A stretch of 64,000 nt of DNA from Lunularia cruciata (Eukaryota > Streptophyta > Marchantiopsida > Lunulariales > Lunulariaceae), in NCBI GenBank assembly GCA_948567375.1, contig OX419762.1:49457034-49521033 (forward strand), read 5' to 3'. How positions within the stretch are numbered: the stretch's first letter is position 1; each line of letters opens with the position of its first letter. A model generated the notes under the pieces. That model made no database searches. It was given only the letters and a program-made list of their open reading frames with translations, and was not told the origin of the DNA. Of the stretch, positions 45,959 through 57,123 are shown one piece after another. Both the position numbers and the translations under genes were made by a program.

Positions 45959-47480
45959 ATGGCTTCAGTCAGGTTGCTGCTCTTTTCAGGCTCAGTGCTA
46001 ATTGCAGCACTTCAAAGTGTTCCAGCTCCAGAGCCTGTAAGTGTTCCAGCACCTGAAACTCCCAGTATTCCAAGTGTGATAGAAACTCTCTTTAATATGT
46101 GGTATATCAACTGATGACTCTAGCCCCGAAAGGGATCGACACATCTGACACCCAACAGATCTACGGCTGGAGAACTGAATCAATCGCGGTTACCTGCTCT
46201 TTGGGTTCGGGTAAGACAATTGAACGTATGTCAAACAGACTTCAGCCGTGACGTCCCTGGTTTCAATTCGTGTGGTTAGTTAGCTGAATTCCAACGCAGA
46301 GTCTAAATCCACTTGGAAGTCTAAAATCGAGATATCATTTGTACCATGAGCTTGAGGTAATCGCTCTCGATTCCAGTGCAGATTTTCTCATTAGCTTTTG
46401 GTTACACGATTCACTATGAAATACTGATGAACCTGAAGTGTGTAATGTGCAGGGTTGTAATGTATCCATCCTTGGCCTGCTAAACTCCACTAGTGGAAAC
46501 TTGACAGCAAACCACGGAATCGGTAACTTTGAGGTAAGAAGTATCTCAGAAATCGATGGGTTGAATGCATTTGCTGACTCATGTGTCAAGGTAGTAACGT
46601 GCAGAGACAGTGTAGCTCTTACGTTAAACTGTGCGAGTAAGCACATTATCTACAATGTTAGTTTAAATAAGCCTTTTTCCACACCAAAGACAAATGAAGT
46701 TAATGGCGGTTAAAGGGGTCCCCAGCTTACGCCAAAGTTTTGTAATTCATGATCTAGTCATGATTCACAAGAGAGTGAATCTCAACACTACCCGACTTTC
46801 TTAAGGTTCACCAAGCTTTGAAAGTTTTGTGATCATAGAATCGTGATTTCTAGAGAAAGAAAGCACCATTGTTTCTTGGATCTTCCCCCACTGCAACTAA
46901 CCACGTGAATCAATTAATTAAGCAGGTAGGAGGTCCTCAATGGCCCGCTCCCTTGATTCAAGTTAATGGAGCTGTACCTTCAGCTGATGAGATTACTGTC
47001 AATCAACCATCCGTAATCTTGAAATTTGAGCAAATGGTGTCTAAGTTTGCCGCTGAAGGGTTTAACACAAGAGAAATAGCTGCCCTTTCAGGTAGACTCT
47101 AAATTTCAGTTGAAAAATGCCGTGCATTGACTTCAACAAACAGTGAATTCTTAGTATGTGATTATGTTCTTTAATCTTTAGCAGAAAGGTTTGAAGATCT
47201 TGTCAGAGAATATGCACAAAGAGATCAGTGCCGATCAGAAAATAGTTGCAAATTCTGATATTTTCCTGCAACTTACTTCGATGTTGGTGCAGAGGTGATG
47301 CTGATCGAGAGATCCTTGCACCTGCATTATCAGGCGCGCACCCTATCGGCTGAACGACTTGCAATGGCTTTGCTCCTCACTTATATCACTTCACTTGAGT
47401 CGAAGATTTCACCAATCCGACTGTTGATGAGCAATTCGCCGACATGATCTGTCTAGGTCTACGCAATGAACTAACGGAGA
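45959..47480 (+). pseudogene. Class III secretory peroxidase pseudogene
   Basis: Fragments occur in family order on one strand: a signal peptide (MASVRLLLFSGSVLIAALQ at 45959) with a Pro/Ala-rich stretch, a degenerate distal-His segment (FWLHDSL, near 46392), GCNVSILG (46452), IDGLNAFADSCVKVVTCRDS (about 46554), GGPQWPAPL (46930), FAAEGFNTREIAALSG (47047), then the proximal-His segment SGAHPIG with a TGA at 47351, CNGFAPHLY, and another TGA at 47396 before NPTVDEQFAD. The conserved Cys of the distal FHDC motif is lost, and the Arg after IG has become a stop. No intact C-terminal part follows. Active relatives oxidise phenolics with H2O2 in the apoplast. Confidence 0.72.
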
Positions 47481-48871
47481 CCGCTTGACTCCACACAGTG
47501 TGCGATAAAATGTCATCTTTGCACATTTCACCAATTCTTGATGTGATGGAATGATGAGTTTCCCAAACGAGGCTCGACTGGTTTGTACAAACCGGAGCGC
47601 CATCGCTAAAATGGAACCTCGAGCTGTTCACCATATTTAACGGATAGTTTATTATACTCGGAGTCTAATTGCACCAGTTAGAACCGGGATTGTGGATTCC
47701 ACTCTATGGTCTCTCACATCTGAGGCTATCATACTTTACACCGTCTCCGCGAAAGGGTAGCACTAAACGTGCCCGAGGACGGACAACCCATGTAAATATT
47801 TGCTTATATACCTGTACCTTGGCAAACAACAAATGGACGTATGAGTTCTTGAATTTAGAAACTCCTGGATAGGAAAACTGCAGTTTGAAAACATGTGATG
47901 AATTCTCGGAAAGGTCCCCACAGTAAGTGCTTCGATATCGATATCTATTGCGCTAACGTGTAATCTTCCCCAGATGACATGCACTATGCGCAATAACAAG
48001 ATTAAAACCACCTATTTCCCCTTTGTAGATGCGTAAGCTTAAAAGCAGATATTCTGATCGCGACTATGGGAAGGTACGAAGAAGCATTCTGGTCACATAC
48101 TTGCGCAATCCCCGAAGGAGAGCCTGTGACAGATGCAATATCAATGATTCTTTGTGTCAGCCCGATCGAGGGTTAATAAATAATTCTCGAGAGCGTGTGT
48201 GAAAGCCGAATCCATATGGATCTTTAACCCGTTTGTGGTATGAAAGCCCCAAAGTTATAAGTTGAAGCGGTTTGAACAACCAGAAGTACTACGAACTTAG
48301 ATTTGAAGAGCGAATGTGTGAATGACAGGGAAGTGGAACTTAGATTTGAAGAGCAAATGTGTGAATACAGAAAGACAGGTGGGTGTTTTGATGGAGGATA
48401 TTTAGATTCAGCCGACTCCAGGATAATAATGAGATGGGTTGGGGCGGGTGCTTGAAGAGCTCGGGAGGTCTCAGGAGACTCCGCAGAGATGAAACCTCAT
48501 CTTGCTAGCAGTTACTGGAGGTCGTTACTGCTCTCCTGGATCGTTCACGCCGCTGCGTTCACTCGTGGTCTTTTCCTCCCTCTCTGGAAGCCCATCCATG
48601 GCCACTACAACTACGGGACTTTCTTCCTCTCTCGTTTGAGGGTGCGCATTGCACCTTCACGCACCTGGGCCTAGCAAATCACGATCTGAAAGTTCAGATT
48701 TTGTAGCCACAGTCAATGCCGAGACAAGGCATTGAGTTTCAAGCCTGTTTGCAAGCCTAGGATCAGAGGGGGGCCAGCGGGTGGTCGAGGTATTGGAACG
48801 TGAAGATTGGATTAGAAATTAACCGAGTGTGGAGATTAATCCACTCGTCCTGAGTGGTGAATTCTGGCAAG
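47481..48871. other. Intergenic, no supported gene
   Basis: It contains a near-duplicate of about 30 bp (gaacttagatttgaagagc-aaatgtgtgaat, 48295-48324 and 48338-48366) and probably the promoter of the fasciclin gene. No domain was seen in its open frames. Confidence 0.4.
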
Positions 48872-50087
48872 ATGGATTCGATTAGGTCAAGGGGAGCAGC
48901 AGGGGTTCTAGTTGGGGTGCTGCTCTTTCTGAGCGTTGCCACTACGAGTGGAGTTATCGTGGATTTGAGTGTTGTGCTCAATGGGCAAGGAGGATACAGT
49001 GAAATTGTTAAGGTTGCCATGAATGCCAACAGAACGCAGTGGCCTTCCTCCTTCACCTTCTTTGCGCCCAGTAACGGTGCTGTAAAAGTAAACCCTCAAT
49101 CTCCCCGATTTCTCATCTTCCCCTTCTCGACAGGATACATAATAGTTTGAACGAAGTCCTCCATATTTTCGTTAATCCAATCTTTAAAGACAATACAGAA
49201 GGAGTCGTGATCATCATCACATCAGATCAATTCAAGCAAGCAAGCACGTAGCACCAGCGCCTTACCTTAGCAAGCTAAGATTCTCCCTGTATACTGTTGT
49301 TCTCGTACTATATACCGAGTGAAGTTTCGTCCTGACAATGCCGAAGGCCGGGATCTCAGTGATTCTTATGAACTTGGGCATGGGGCATTGCAAGCAACAG
49401 CGAGTTCACAGCGAGAGCTTTTTGTTAAAGATACGGCTTCACCTCACCTTGGACATATCTAAACACTACAGAGCCTACATATGTGTGAATGTGCACCTTT
49501 ATGATTAACATTGCTTAAGATCTCAAAGGTGAGGCAGTCAATTCACAAGGTATATTACCTCCAGAGCACTGTTGGAGAAGAGCATACCTTATAAGGGAGT
49601 TCATATTTTGAACTAAGAGACGAAAATTGCATGTGAATATAAGAGAAGTAGATTGGGAAAAGCTTGAGAACTTCTATTACTTTGAGCAATTGTCATGCTT
49701 TTCCCAAAGTTCAACCAAGACCTGAAGGTACCAAGGATTTGAATACAACTGCAGAAATACAGCTGCTTGAAGGAACCCGCGAACTCTGTCATTGCGGGCA
49801 GGGTTCTGCAATATCATATGCTGACGGCCGCGTACACGAATGCGGCTATCCAAAACAAGGCGGCTAAAGCCCCATGGCTGGCATACACTGCACTGGCAGG
49901 TCAAAGGCTCAACATTACTAACAAGGATGGAAAACTTACACTGATGGGTAATGGCGAGATGGCCAAACTCAACAAAGCCGACGTTGTCAGCAAGTCCACC
50001 CAGTCTGTGCAGGGAATCGACAAGATGCTCATTCCATCAAGCCTTGTGGTAAACCTTTCCTCTCTCGATGACGTTGTCGAGTGTTAA
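48872..50087 (+). CDS. Small fasciclin (FAS1) domain protein, two exons, about 182 aa
   Basis: FAS1 proteins are secreted or cell-surface adhesion proteins. Predicted exons 48872-49087 and 49755-50087 join in phase 0. A signal peptide (GVLVGVLLFLSVATTSG) is followed by the FAS1 H1-like block (SSFTFFAPSNGAV), the YH motif (VLQYHML), the glycine-containing turn (LTLMGNGEMAKLNKADV) and the H2 block (SVQGIDKMLIPSSLVV). There is one FAS1 domain, and no GPI-anchor signal or proline-rich linker was seen, unlike many plant FLAs. The middle exon border is an estimate, since the FAS1 spacing between FAPS and YH is short, so an exon may be missed. A donor-like gtaaac within the end (about 50049) leaves an alternative 3' structure possible. 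Confidence 0.68.
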
Positions 50088-52567
50088 GCACGTCCGTAAC
50101 GACGATCTCCATACTTTTCAACTGCAGCGACTAGATTAAGATAGCAAAGTAATTTTCTGCTCATCACATTTCACTTCGCAGTCCGGTTCACGTCCACTTG
50201 TAAATACCCACCACTGGCGACAACCAGAGAAACTGCGGATAACTCATTTCCGCAACTCGTTGGGGCTTCAAGTCGGAAGGCTATGACATACTAGAAGAAC
50301 TTTCCAGAGATCTTCCACTTCAACAATGTGCTAAGTTTGCTAATTCAGTGGCCTGGAATCGCGTGTTTCACCTGCAGAACGTGTGTGGCAAAACAGCCGG
50401 CGCAGCTTCCCCCGGTTGGTACCTCAAAAACTTCTCTTCATTTCAGTTACTTCACTTGAGAGCGGATTGGCTCTCGTATCATTCAACCCACTAGCACCAC
50501 AACCTACATCATTGCAGACCTGTTCAGTTGAGATGAAAGCATTCACCTCCTGATTCGTTGCATATATTTCCCCACAAAGCACTGATGCATTACGTTCGAT
50601 ATTGCATTATGCATCGATAACATAACGGCAAAACTTGGAGCACTGTTCACGGCACTCATTAAGTTGTATTTGAATAGAGTTGCAGATCAATCATGTGCTT
50701 AGTCAGTCCCGAACTGGTGCTAATATGTGTCACTGAATGAACTGACAGGTCTCGCAAGAAGCAGACTCTTGGACGTTGCGATGGTAGTGGTGAGTCTAAC
50801 CACAGTAGGGCACTACTACTGGCCGTGGTAGTCGAGACGTTGGCAGTGCTGTGCTAAACACGTATTACATGAATGCAGACTTTGAAGGTGTCTTGATGAT
50901 CATTTCGAGTTCAGAAATCTGGAAGCATGCTACGCTAGCTTCAAGCCCTCGGCCTGGAAATTCTTTGAGGAGCTGAGGGTGTTTATATAATGTCGAGTTT
51001 GTTGGTGCAGACTGGGACTTCTGAGACTAGGAAATTCCGATACAAACCTGAATTCTGCCAGTCATTTTGCACAGGGGTGCTCCTCCATTGGGAAGGAAGG
51101 AACGAACGAATATAGTCAGTCGAATGTAGTTAAGTGGTTTTTGGTGGAATGCCGTTAGGGCCATGTTCGGAGAATACATAATGGTTTCTGATTCATGTAC
51201 AATAGGGCCGTGTGTGTATGAGGAGCACGTATGTGGATTTATGCAATCGCAGGGCTGATCGTCAAGTCGAGAATATGTTTTGCCGCGCGGGTGCCGCTCG
51301 ATCGTGCAGACTTTTTGTTCTCTTTGTTCTTTGAAATAAAATCTATTCCGTTTTGTTCCCACACCGTCACAGTACCGTAATCTCTCTTTAGTAGCATCCT
51401 CTCTGGTGGTCCTGAAAGGGTCAGCTAGGCCCTCGGCTGAAGTTCAGGCGTCTCCAAGGTACCAAAAGAAAGTCTCTTCAGAGTTTCTCGTATCTTCGTT
51501 AGTTGCACAGTCAGACTAGATTTATGTACTAAAATCGATTGGAGCAATCTCCTTCCTAGCCTGTTGTAGAGTGGACTATCAAAGGCGTCCTGAACCAAAC
51601 ATTTTCATACACGTCGCAAGCGGAGAGTTGGACATCACTTTGGACCTGAAAGGCTTGCCCTGTACTGGATATTGCAAGAAGACTTTGCCTAGCTTAATAT
51701 TGTCCCTTCGCGTTTACTCAGACAGAGTTCAGATTTCCAAAGCCCTTTATTTGTTACAACCGCCTCTACTGTGGTTGGGTGGTTAGATCTACATGGCCTA
51801 CCCACCCAGCTTATTCCAGGTCGACAAGCACACTGCATGCGAAAATAACACATTTTTTCTGCTCTGAAACACTTCTTTGGCGTTGACACTCAAACTTGCT
51901 CTCTTTCCTCCAGCGTCTAACACAAAGGAAGGCGTTGTGAAGCCACCTCATCAAGGTTCTGGAGGAACATCAATTTCCACGTGTTAGAGAAGTCTGTCAA
52001 GGATCCAAACACGACTTCGATCGTACTGATGTCTGGCATGCGGTGACCAAGGTTAAAATTGGTAAGGTCCAAACGGAACTTCACAGCGAGAGGCAACCTA
52101 CATAGACCTTCAGTCACCACATACATGATGATCATCTTAGCGACTCCCTACAGCTTCGCACATATAAAAGCCTCTGAAAGGCAAAGGTAGAGAAAAGGGG
52201 CAAGGCATTCGCCATCGAAGATTCTCCCAGGTTGTCAAAAATGAAGAAGTGGTGTTCTAGTCGTGAAACACGACAGAAACTCGACCCAAAAATGTATATG
52301 CAAGTAAAAAATGAACCAACTTTCGATGCGCTTGGCGCACCTACAAGTCAGAAGTCACCAAACTATCCGTCCAAGATATTAGACCCATATCTAAAAGGTA
52401 TCCTATACCAGGTTTAGAAGAGCCTAATCCACGTGTATGATTCACCTCGTCTTATGACGCACCTCTGTTACAGTTTGATATGTACAGGCGCCTTCTTCAG
52501 TTGATATGCTCATCGATGTGAGGATGTCTGGTCTACAATGAATAAATGACTTCCTTAGACACCAGAT
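50088..52567. other. Intergenic, no supported gene
   Basis: Open frames at 51027-51362 (-), 51571-51786 (+), 51917-52135 (-) and 52232-52417 (+) have no recognised motif or splice partner. The stretch probably contains the 3' UTRs of the fasciclin and MurB genes. Confidence 0.4.
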
Positions 52568-54692
52568 TTATCTGTATGGGACATAAATGATCTCTTCTCT
52601 CAGATCAACCCCTAGATTACGTTTAACTTCCTCTTTCACGAGTGTAATGAGATTAAGCATTTCTGCCGCACTAGATCCTCCAGAGTTAAGCAGAAAATTG
52701 GCATGTGTATCTGAAACTTTAGCCTGCCCTAGAGTTACACCCTTCAAGCCAGCCTTCTCAATTAAAGCGCCGGCTGACTGAATGCCTGCTCCAGGATTCC
52801 GAAACACGCAGCCTGCACTTTTCTCCGTGATAGGCTGTGTACTTCTTCTCCTACAAGACACTCCGTGTAAGGAAAAACTGCAGCTAAAACTGAGTAACAT
52901 ACAGCAGCTACTACAAGGAAGACCTTCCCTCCATATACTATAGTCGTCAAGAGAAGCAATACAGGCAGTCTGGAAATTGTACCTTTCAAGGAAACGTTTA
53001 TATCTTTCCCTTGACTCTAAGCAAGGCTTGAGTTCAAATGTTGCAGCAAGAATTGCCACAAATCCCGGCATTCTCTGATACGGCGAGAGACGATAACTAT
53101 ACCCCATCCTGATGTCTTTTTTAGAGTGTACTATCCTTTCTCCGTCAGCAGTTAAGATTTCGACAGATTTTATCACGTCCGCAGTTTCCTACACCATTCA
53201 CTCCTGATGGATCACAAATATGCTTGACTTTTAAAGTTAATATACTCTAATGTGACAACAAAGATAACATATAGCAAAGATAATGAAACGAGAAGAAAAT
53301 ATGTGAAGAGCCAAGAAGATGCCGGAGATATCTGATAGCAGGACAAACAAGAAAGGGCAATGTTTCCAAATTAGAATAAAAGAAGTAAGGGCAAGTGAGA
53401 TTTAAGCTCAGGAGAACAACTCGTATATCCTCGGAATTTTACAAGATTAATCCTAGCTACAACAGACTTGGCATGATCAATTCGTCAACGATTTATCCTT
53501 GAATGTAAGTCACATACTACTTGACATGAATCCTGTATGACTGAGCTACTTCAGAGGAGATGCAACTGAGCAAGAAAATTCAGGAGGGTAGGAGAAGCAC
53601 TTTTTCAAACTCATTTCAGCAGAAATCCTCAGGGTGCGATGGTTCAGTAGAATAGAGGAACACAATCTAAAAGGTTACAGACGTCATGCTTGCTGGGATT
53701 AACAAACAACTTGATGGTGACTGGAAAGACATGTCCTGAGAGAAAGGCTGAGAACATAAAATTGGTAGTAAAGACCACCCAACAGATCCTGCATAATATT
53801 CAATGGAAGGAGGTGACAGAAGAAAAACAACTACTTCGGCATACCACTAGTGATACCAAATAAAGCTACTGAGTAGAACAAGTGAGAGGCAGATGCTTCA
53901 AGATAGAATCTCCAACTAACCTGTCCATTGGCAGAGGCATTCATGTACACTGCGCCACCCACTGTCCCAGGAATGCCAGCGGCAAACTCCAGTCCAGTAA
54001 AACCATCTTTGGAGCTTTGTATACCTAGAACGTTAAAAGAATAGCCACTCCCCACTCTGTAGATTCCATTTCCATCGCTCTCCGCAAACTTCAGACAATT
54101 AAGAATTATGCAGCCCTCAAAGCCTCTATCGTCAAATAGGCAATTGGACCCCTTCCCAACAATGAAATGCGGGATACCGTGCATTTGACAAAATCTGCAA
54201 GCGTATCAACACCGATTAAAAGTTAGAAATCGCAATCTTTACGACAGCAGAGCTCCTCGTTCTCTTCTGTAGACCTAAAAGCACTCAAGTAATGATTCCT
54301 GCAGCTTTAAGTTTTTGTGACATTTTTCTAGACCCTGTGTAAGCAAGAGTATATAGTCTCAAAGTGGATAAATTGAGCAGAGAATACAGTGAAAGGGATT
54401 AAGCAAACCTAAGTGTGGTAGACAGTTGAGACTCATCATACACCTCAACGAAGTACTTGGCCAGACCTCCAATACCCCAAGTGCTCAATTCACTCAACCG
54501 CTTCCCTTTCACAAAATAGCTTGGCAGAGACTCGTCACTCCAGGCGCCGTCTCCAAGTTGGAGTCCACCTCTGCAGATACGGGCTCTTCTGCATCTCTGA
54601 GCTTCACCATGAGCTGTTGACAGACCATTCAAGCACAGCCTTCTCCTTTGGACCATAAACCCACAACCGAGAACAAGTTCACAACTAGCCAT
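52568..54692 (-). CDS. MurB: Plastid UDP-N-acetylenolpyruvoylglucosamine reductase (MurB), four exons, 348 aa
   Basis: Reduces UDP-GlcNAc-enolpyruvate to UDP-MurNAc with NADPH and FAD, the second committed step of peptidoglycan synthesis. Exons on the minus strand: 54692-54409, 54194-53921, 53188-52983, 52850-52568. A Ser/Arg/Cys-rich N-terminus of about 60 residues, low in acidic residues, fits a chloroplast transit peptide. The FAD domain has LSTWGIGGLAKYFVEV, GKGSNCLF and GIPGTVGGAVYMNASANGQ. The MurB C-terminal domain has GYSYR, SAGCVFRNP, AGALIEKAGLKG, HANFLLN and VKEEVKRNLGV. The usual catalytic Ser of the G-S-x-F motif is Cys269 here; natural Cys variants are known in some bacterial relatives as I recall. 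The last intron (132 bp) is stop-free in frame. Typical introns exclude bacterial contamination. Confidence 0.94.
52851..52982 (-). other. MurB intron 3: 132-bp, in-frame, stop-free (exitron-like)
   Basis: The donor gaaag|gtacaa and acceptor cttgtag|gagaag give the expected LER-RRSTQP junction. The intron is exactly 44 codons and has no stop in the reading frame, so retention would add a 44-residue Cys/Ser-rich insert between the substrate and C-terminal segments without breaking the frame. Confidence 0.85.
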
Positions 54693-54905
54693 TTTCGCGA
54701 TAAGAGTGCAACCATTAGAACGTTAATATGTCGGTTTCTCTGACGAATTCTCTGTTGCAGGAATCCCGAGGGTAGTTCATTGCACATCAAACTCTCCACT
54801 CAAAACGCGAGCGTAATCGATCAGAAATCCGCAGGGAGGCTCACTTAGTCCCTCTCTTAGCGTCACAATTCCCGAAACTCATCAGGCGGAATTCTACTGC
54901 TGTGC

Positions 54906-55208
54906 TCATTAGTGCCCGAATAGAAAATGAAGTACCCATTGGAGAGAAATTTCCATTAGTATAATGCGAGCATGAGCAGCAAGGTTACAGTTGTCGACGA
55001 TGAAAAGCTTCAAATCTATTTTTCTTGAATCTTCCTCGTCCACATCTGCATCCTCTGCCTCCTCTGCCCTTTCATCATTAACCAACGGGTTGGGCTGATG
55101 CCTCGCACAGCAGTTGGCATTCAGGTCAGCTGTTGCCTGCACAATCTTCCCAAACTGCCGTAGTTTTAAGTGCATGCTCGAACAAACTTCTTTAAAAAAA
55201 TGGGACAT
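54906..55208 (-). CDS. Small hypothetical acidic protein, 99 aa
   Basis: An ATG-initiated frame upstream of MurB on the same strand. It has an acidic stretch (NDERAEEAEDADVDEEDS) in the middle and a hydrophobic C-terminus (LMEISLQWVLHFLF). No domain was recognised. It may be a real small gene or an upstream exon; no splice signals linking it to MurB were found. Confidence 0.25.
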
Positions 55209-55483
55209 TTTGCGTGGAAGAATCTGCAGTCTTATATCCTTGTTGGATTTCTACAAGAGGTTGTACTATACATACATACGAAACATCTTTGCAACGGGTG
55301 ATTAGATACAAAAATCTACATATTTCAATCTATAAAAACTTTATAGAATCTATAAAATAACTATTTATCCAAATAAATTAGAATTTTATTTTGAAGAAGT
55401 ATTTGGATCTTTATTTAAATAAGATAATATTTTATGGTGGAGAAGTATAGGCTCCTTCTTTTTCCTTTTAGATGTTTTATATA

Positions 55484-55532
55484 AGAGAAAAAGGGGACCG
55501 CGTAGAGAAAAAGACACCATCAAGCCTTACAA
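55484..55532 (-). repeat. Isolated 3' tail copy of the non-LTR element
   Basis: In reverse complement it reads ggcttgatggtgtc, tttttctctacgcggtcccc and a T-rich end, matching the tail at 20585-20660 (cggcttgatggggtc, tacgcggtcgcc). No adjacent RT. Confidence 0.5.
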
Positions 55533-55544
55533 GGGATAGATGAA

Positions 55545-55695
55545 AAAGGTAAAATGGGGCGATATAAGGAGAATGAAAGTCTTTAACAAGTGTACTAGGG
55601 GAGTTTCAGCCGTACAAGGGATAGATGAAAAAGGTAAAATGGTGCTATATAAGGAGTTCGAAAGTCTTTAACAAGTGCATTAGGGGAGCTGCAGC
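55545..55695. repeat. Tandem duplication, about 74-bp unit
   Basis: Two copies of gggatagatgaaaaaggtaa ... aagtctttaacaagtg, starting at about 55543 and 55617, differing by a few bases. Confidence 0.85.
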
Positions 55696-55889
55696 TCGAG
55701 ACAGGGCTTTAGAGTGAGAGAAGTATCATTATGGTTTATGGAATTTGAAGAAAAACTACTCCATTAGTTGTTCTAGCTTCACTTTTCAGGGAAAAAAAAC
55801 TTTTCACTGAATTCTGATTCAATTTATAGGTTTTGATAGAAAATAGAACAAGAAGTTGTCGTTCAAATTTGTACTAATGTGGTAAGAAC

Positions 55890-56165
55890 CGGTCAGTCTC
55901 ACAAGGATATGAGTTAAAGGTAAGTAAAATTGAGATAAAGTGTCATATAGATGACCATACCATGTTTTTTATTAAACCTCTTGTGCAAAGTGCAAAGTCA
56001 TTCCCATAAGAATAAGAGTGTAGGATCACCAGGTCAGTCTCACAAGGATATGAGTTAAAGGGAAGTAAAATTGAGATAAAGTGTCATATAGATGACCATA
56101 CCATGTTTTTTATTAAACCTCTTGTGCAAAGTCATTCCCATAAGAATAAGAACGTAGGATCACCA
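55890..56165. repeat. Tandem duplication, about 140-bp unit
   Basis: Two near-identical copies of ggtcagtctcacaaggatat ... aagaataag-g-gtaggatcacc. The first has an extra gtgcaaa. Each copy ends with gtaggatcacc. Confidence 0.9.
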
Positions 56166-56309
56166 CCTCTGGTGCACTATGCAAAGATAAAATCACCCTT
56201 GCTATAGATTTAATCCAAAGAATTTTTGAATGTGATGGTTCATTTGTAACAAAGGTCATTTCAGCTCGGAATCCTTGGTTAACCACTTAATACTACCAGT
56301 CTCAGATTA

Positions 56310-56412
56310 GTGTCGTTGAGTCACTCAAGCAGTCTGAATGTTTCATTTGTATTATGAGCTTTGTTGAGTCACTCAAGCAGTCTGAATGTTTCATTTGTAT
56401 TATGAGCTTTGT
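56310..56412. repeat. Tandem duplication, about 51-bp unit
   Basis: Two copies of gttgagtcactcaagcagtc ... tgtattatgagctttgt in direct succession. Confidence 0.9.
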
Positions 56413-57123
56413 CATCATACGAGATCAACTTGACCACAAGGTACTACACATTGTATTTTAGAATATGCATATGAAGTGGAGGTTGGAATTCTGAGGGTCC
56501 TATCACCCTGACAACAATGACTGCAAGTAGTGTTCTACCCTTCCCAAAAGGCCCAAAAGTGTTCATTCAAGTCTTGAATGAACATGTTACTTAACCTTAT
56601 AGGTTAGTGTTATTTTATGATACTCTATATGTTTGGTAGTCTAGCATTGTATCTTTCTTGACCTCTATAGAGCCTCTAGAGTTTCATACTCTAGTTCTAT
56701 GGAAATGATTCCTCTCACTCAAGTACCTATGCTCATACATCAAGATTCCTCATTCTCACTCAATTAATCATGTAGTCACTCAAACAAAGTGCAAACTAAT
56801 ACACATACATCAAGAGTCTTGATGGTGTAAAATTTGTAATTTACAAAAGAAGGTTGCACCAAATGAATGTGGTGAACATAGGGCCTGAGTTTTTTATACA
56901 TTTCCTACTTACAATGTGTTGGAGATCTTCTAATCACATCTACTTCTCATTAACCTTATCTTAATCTTATCCTAATCTTATCTTAAGTAGGTGCGATCTA
57001 TGTGGAACGGCCATCTAAGCCTCTTGTGTTGTTATCTACTACTATTTTGTCGAATGCCAAGCTAACACATGGTCTTGGCATTGTAACCTAATTAACTATG
57101 TATGTATATATACAAAGGGCCTT

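Noticed and set aside
52568-54692. MurB as bacterial contamination
   Set aside because: Four exons with GT-AG introns and a transit-peptide-like N-terminus show a nuclear plant gene.
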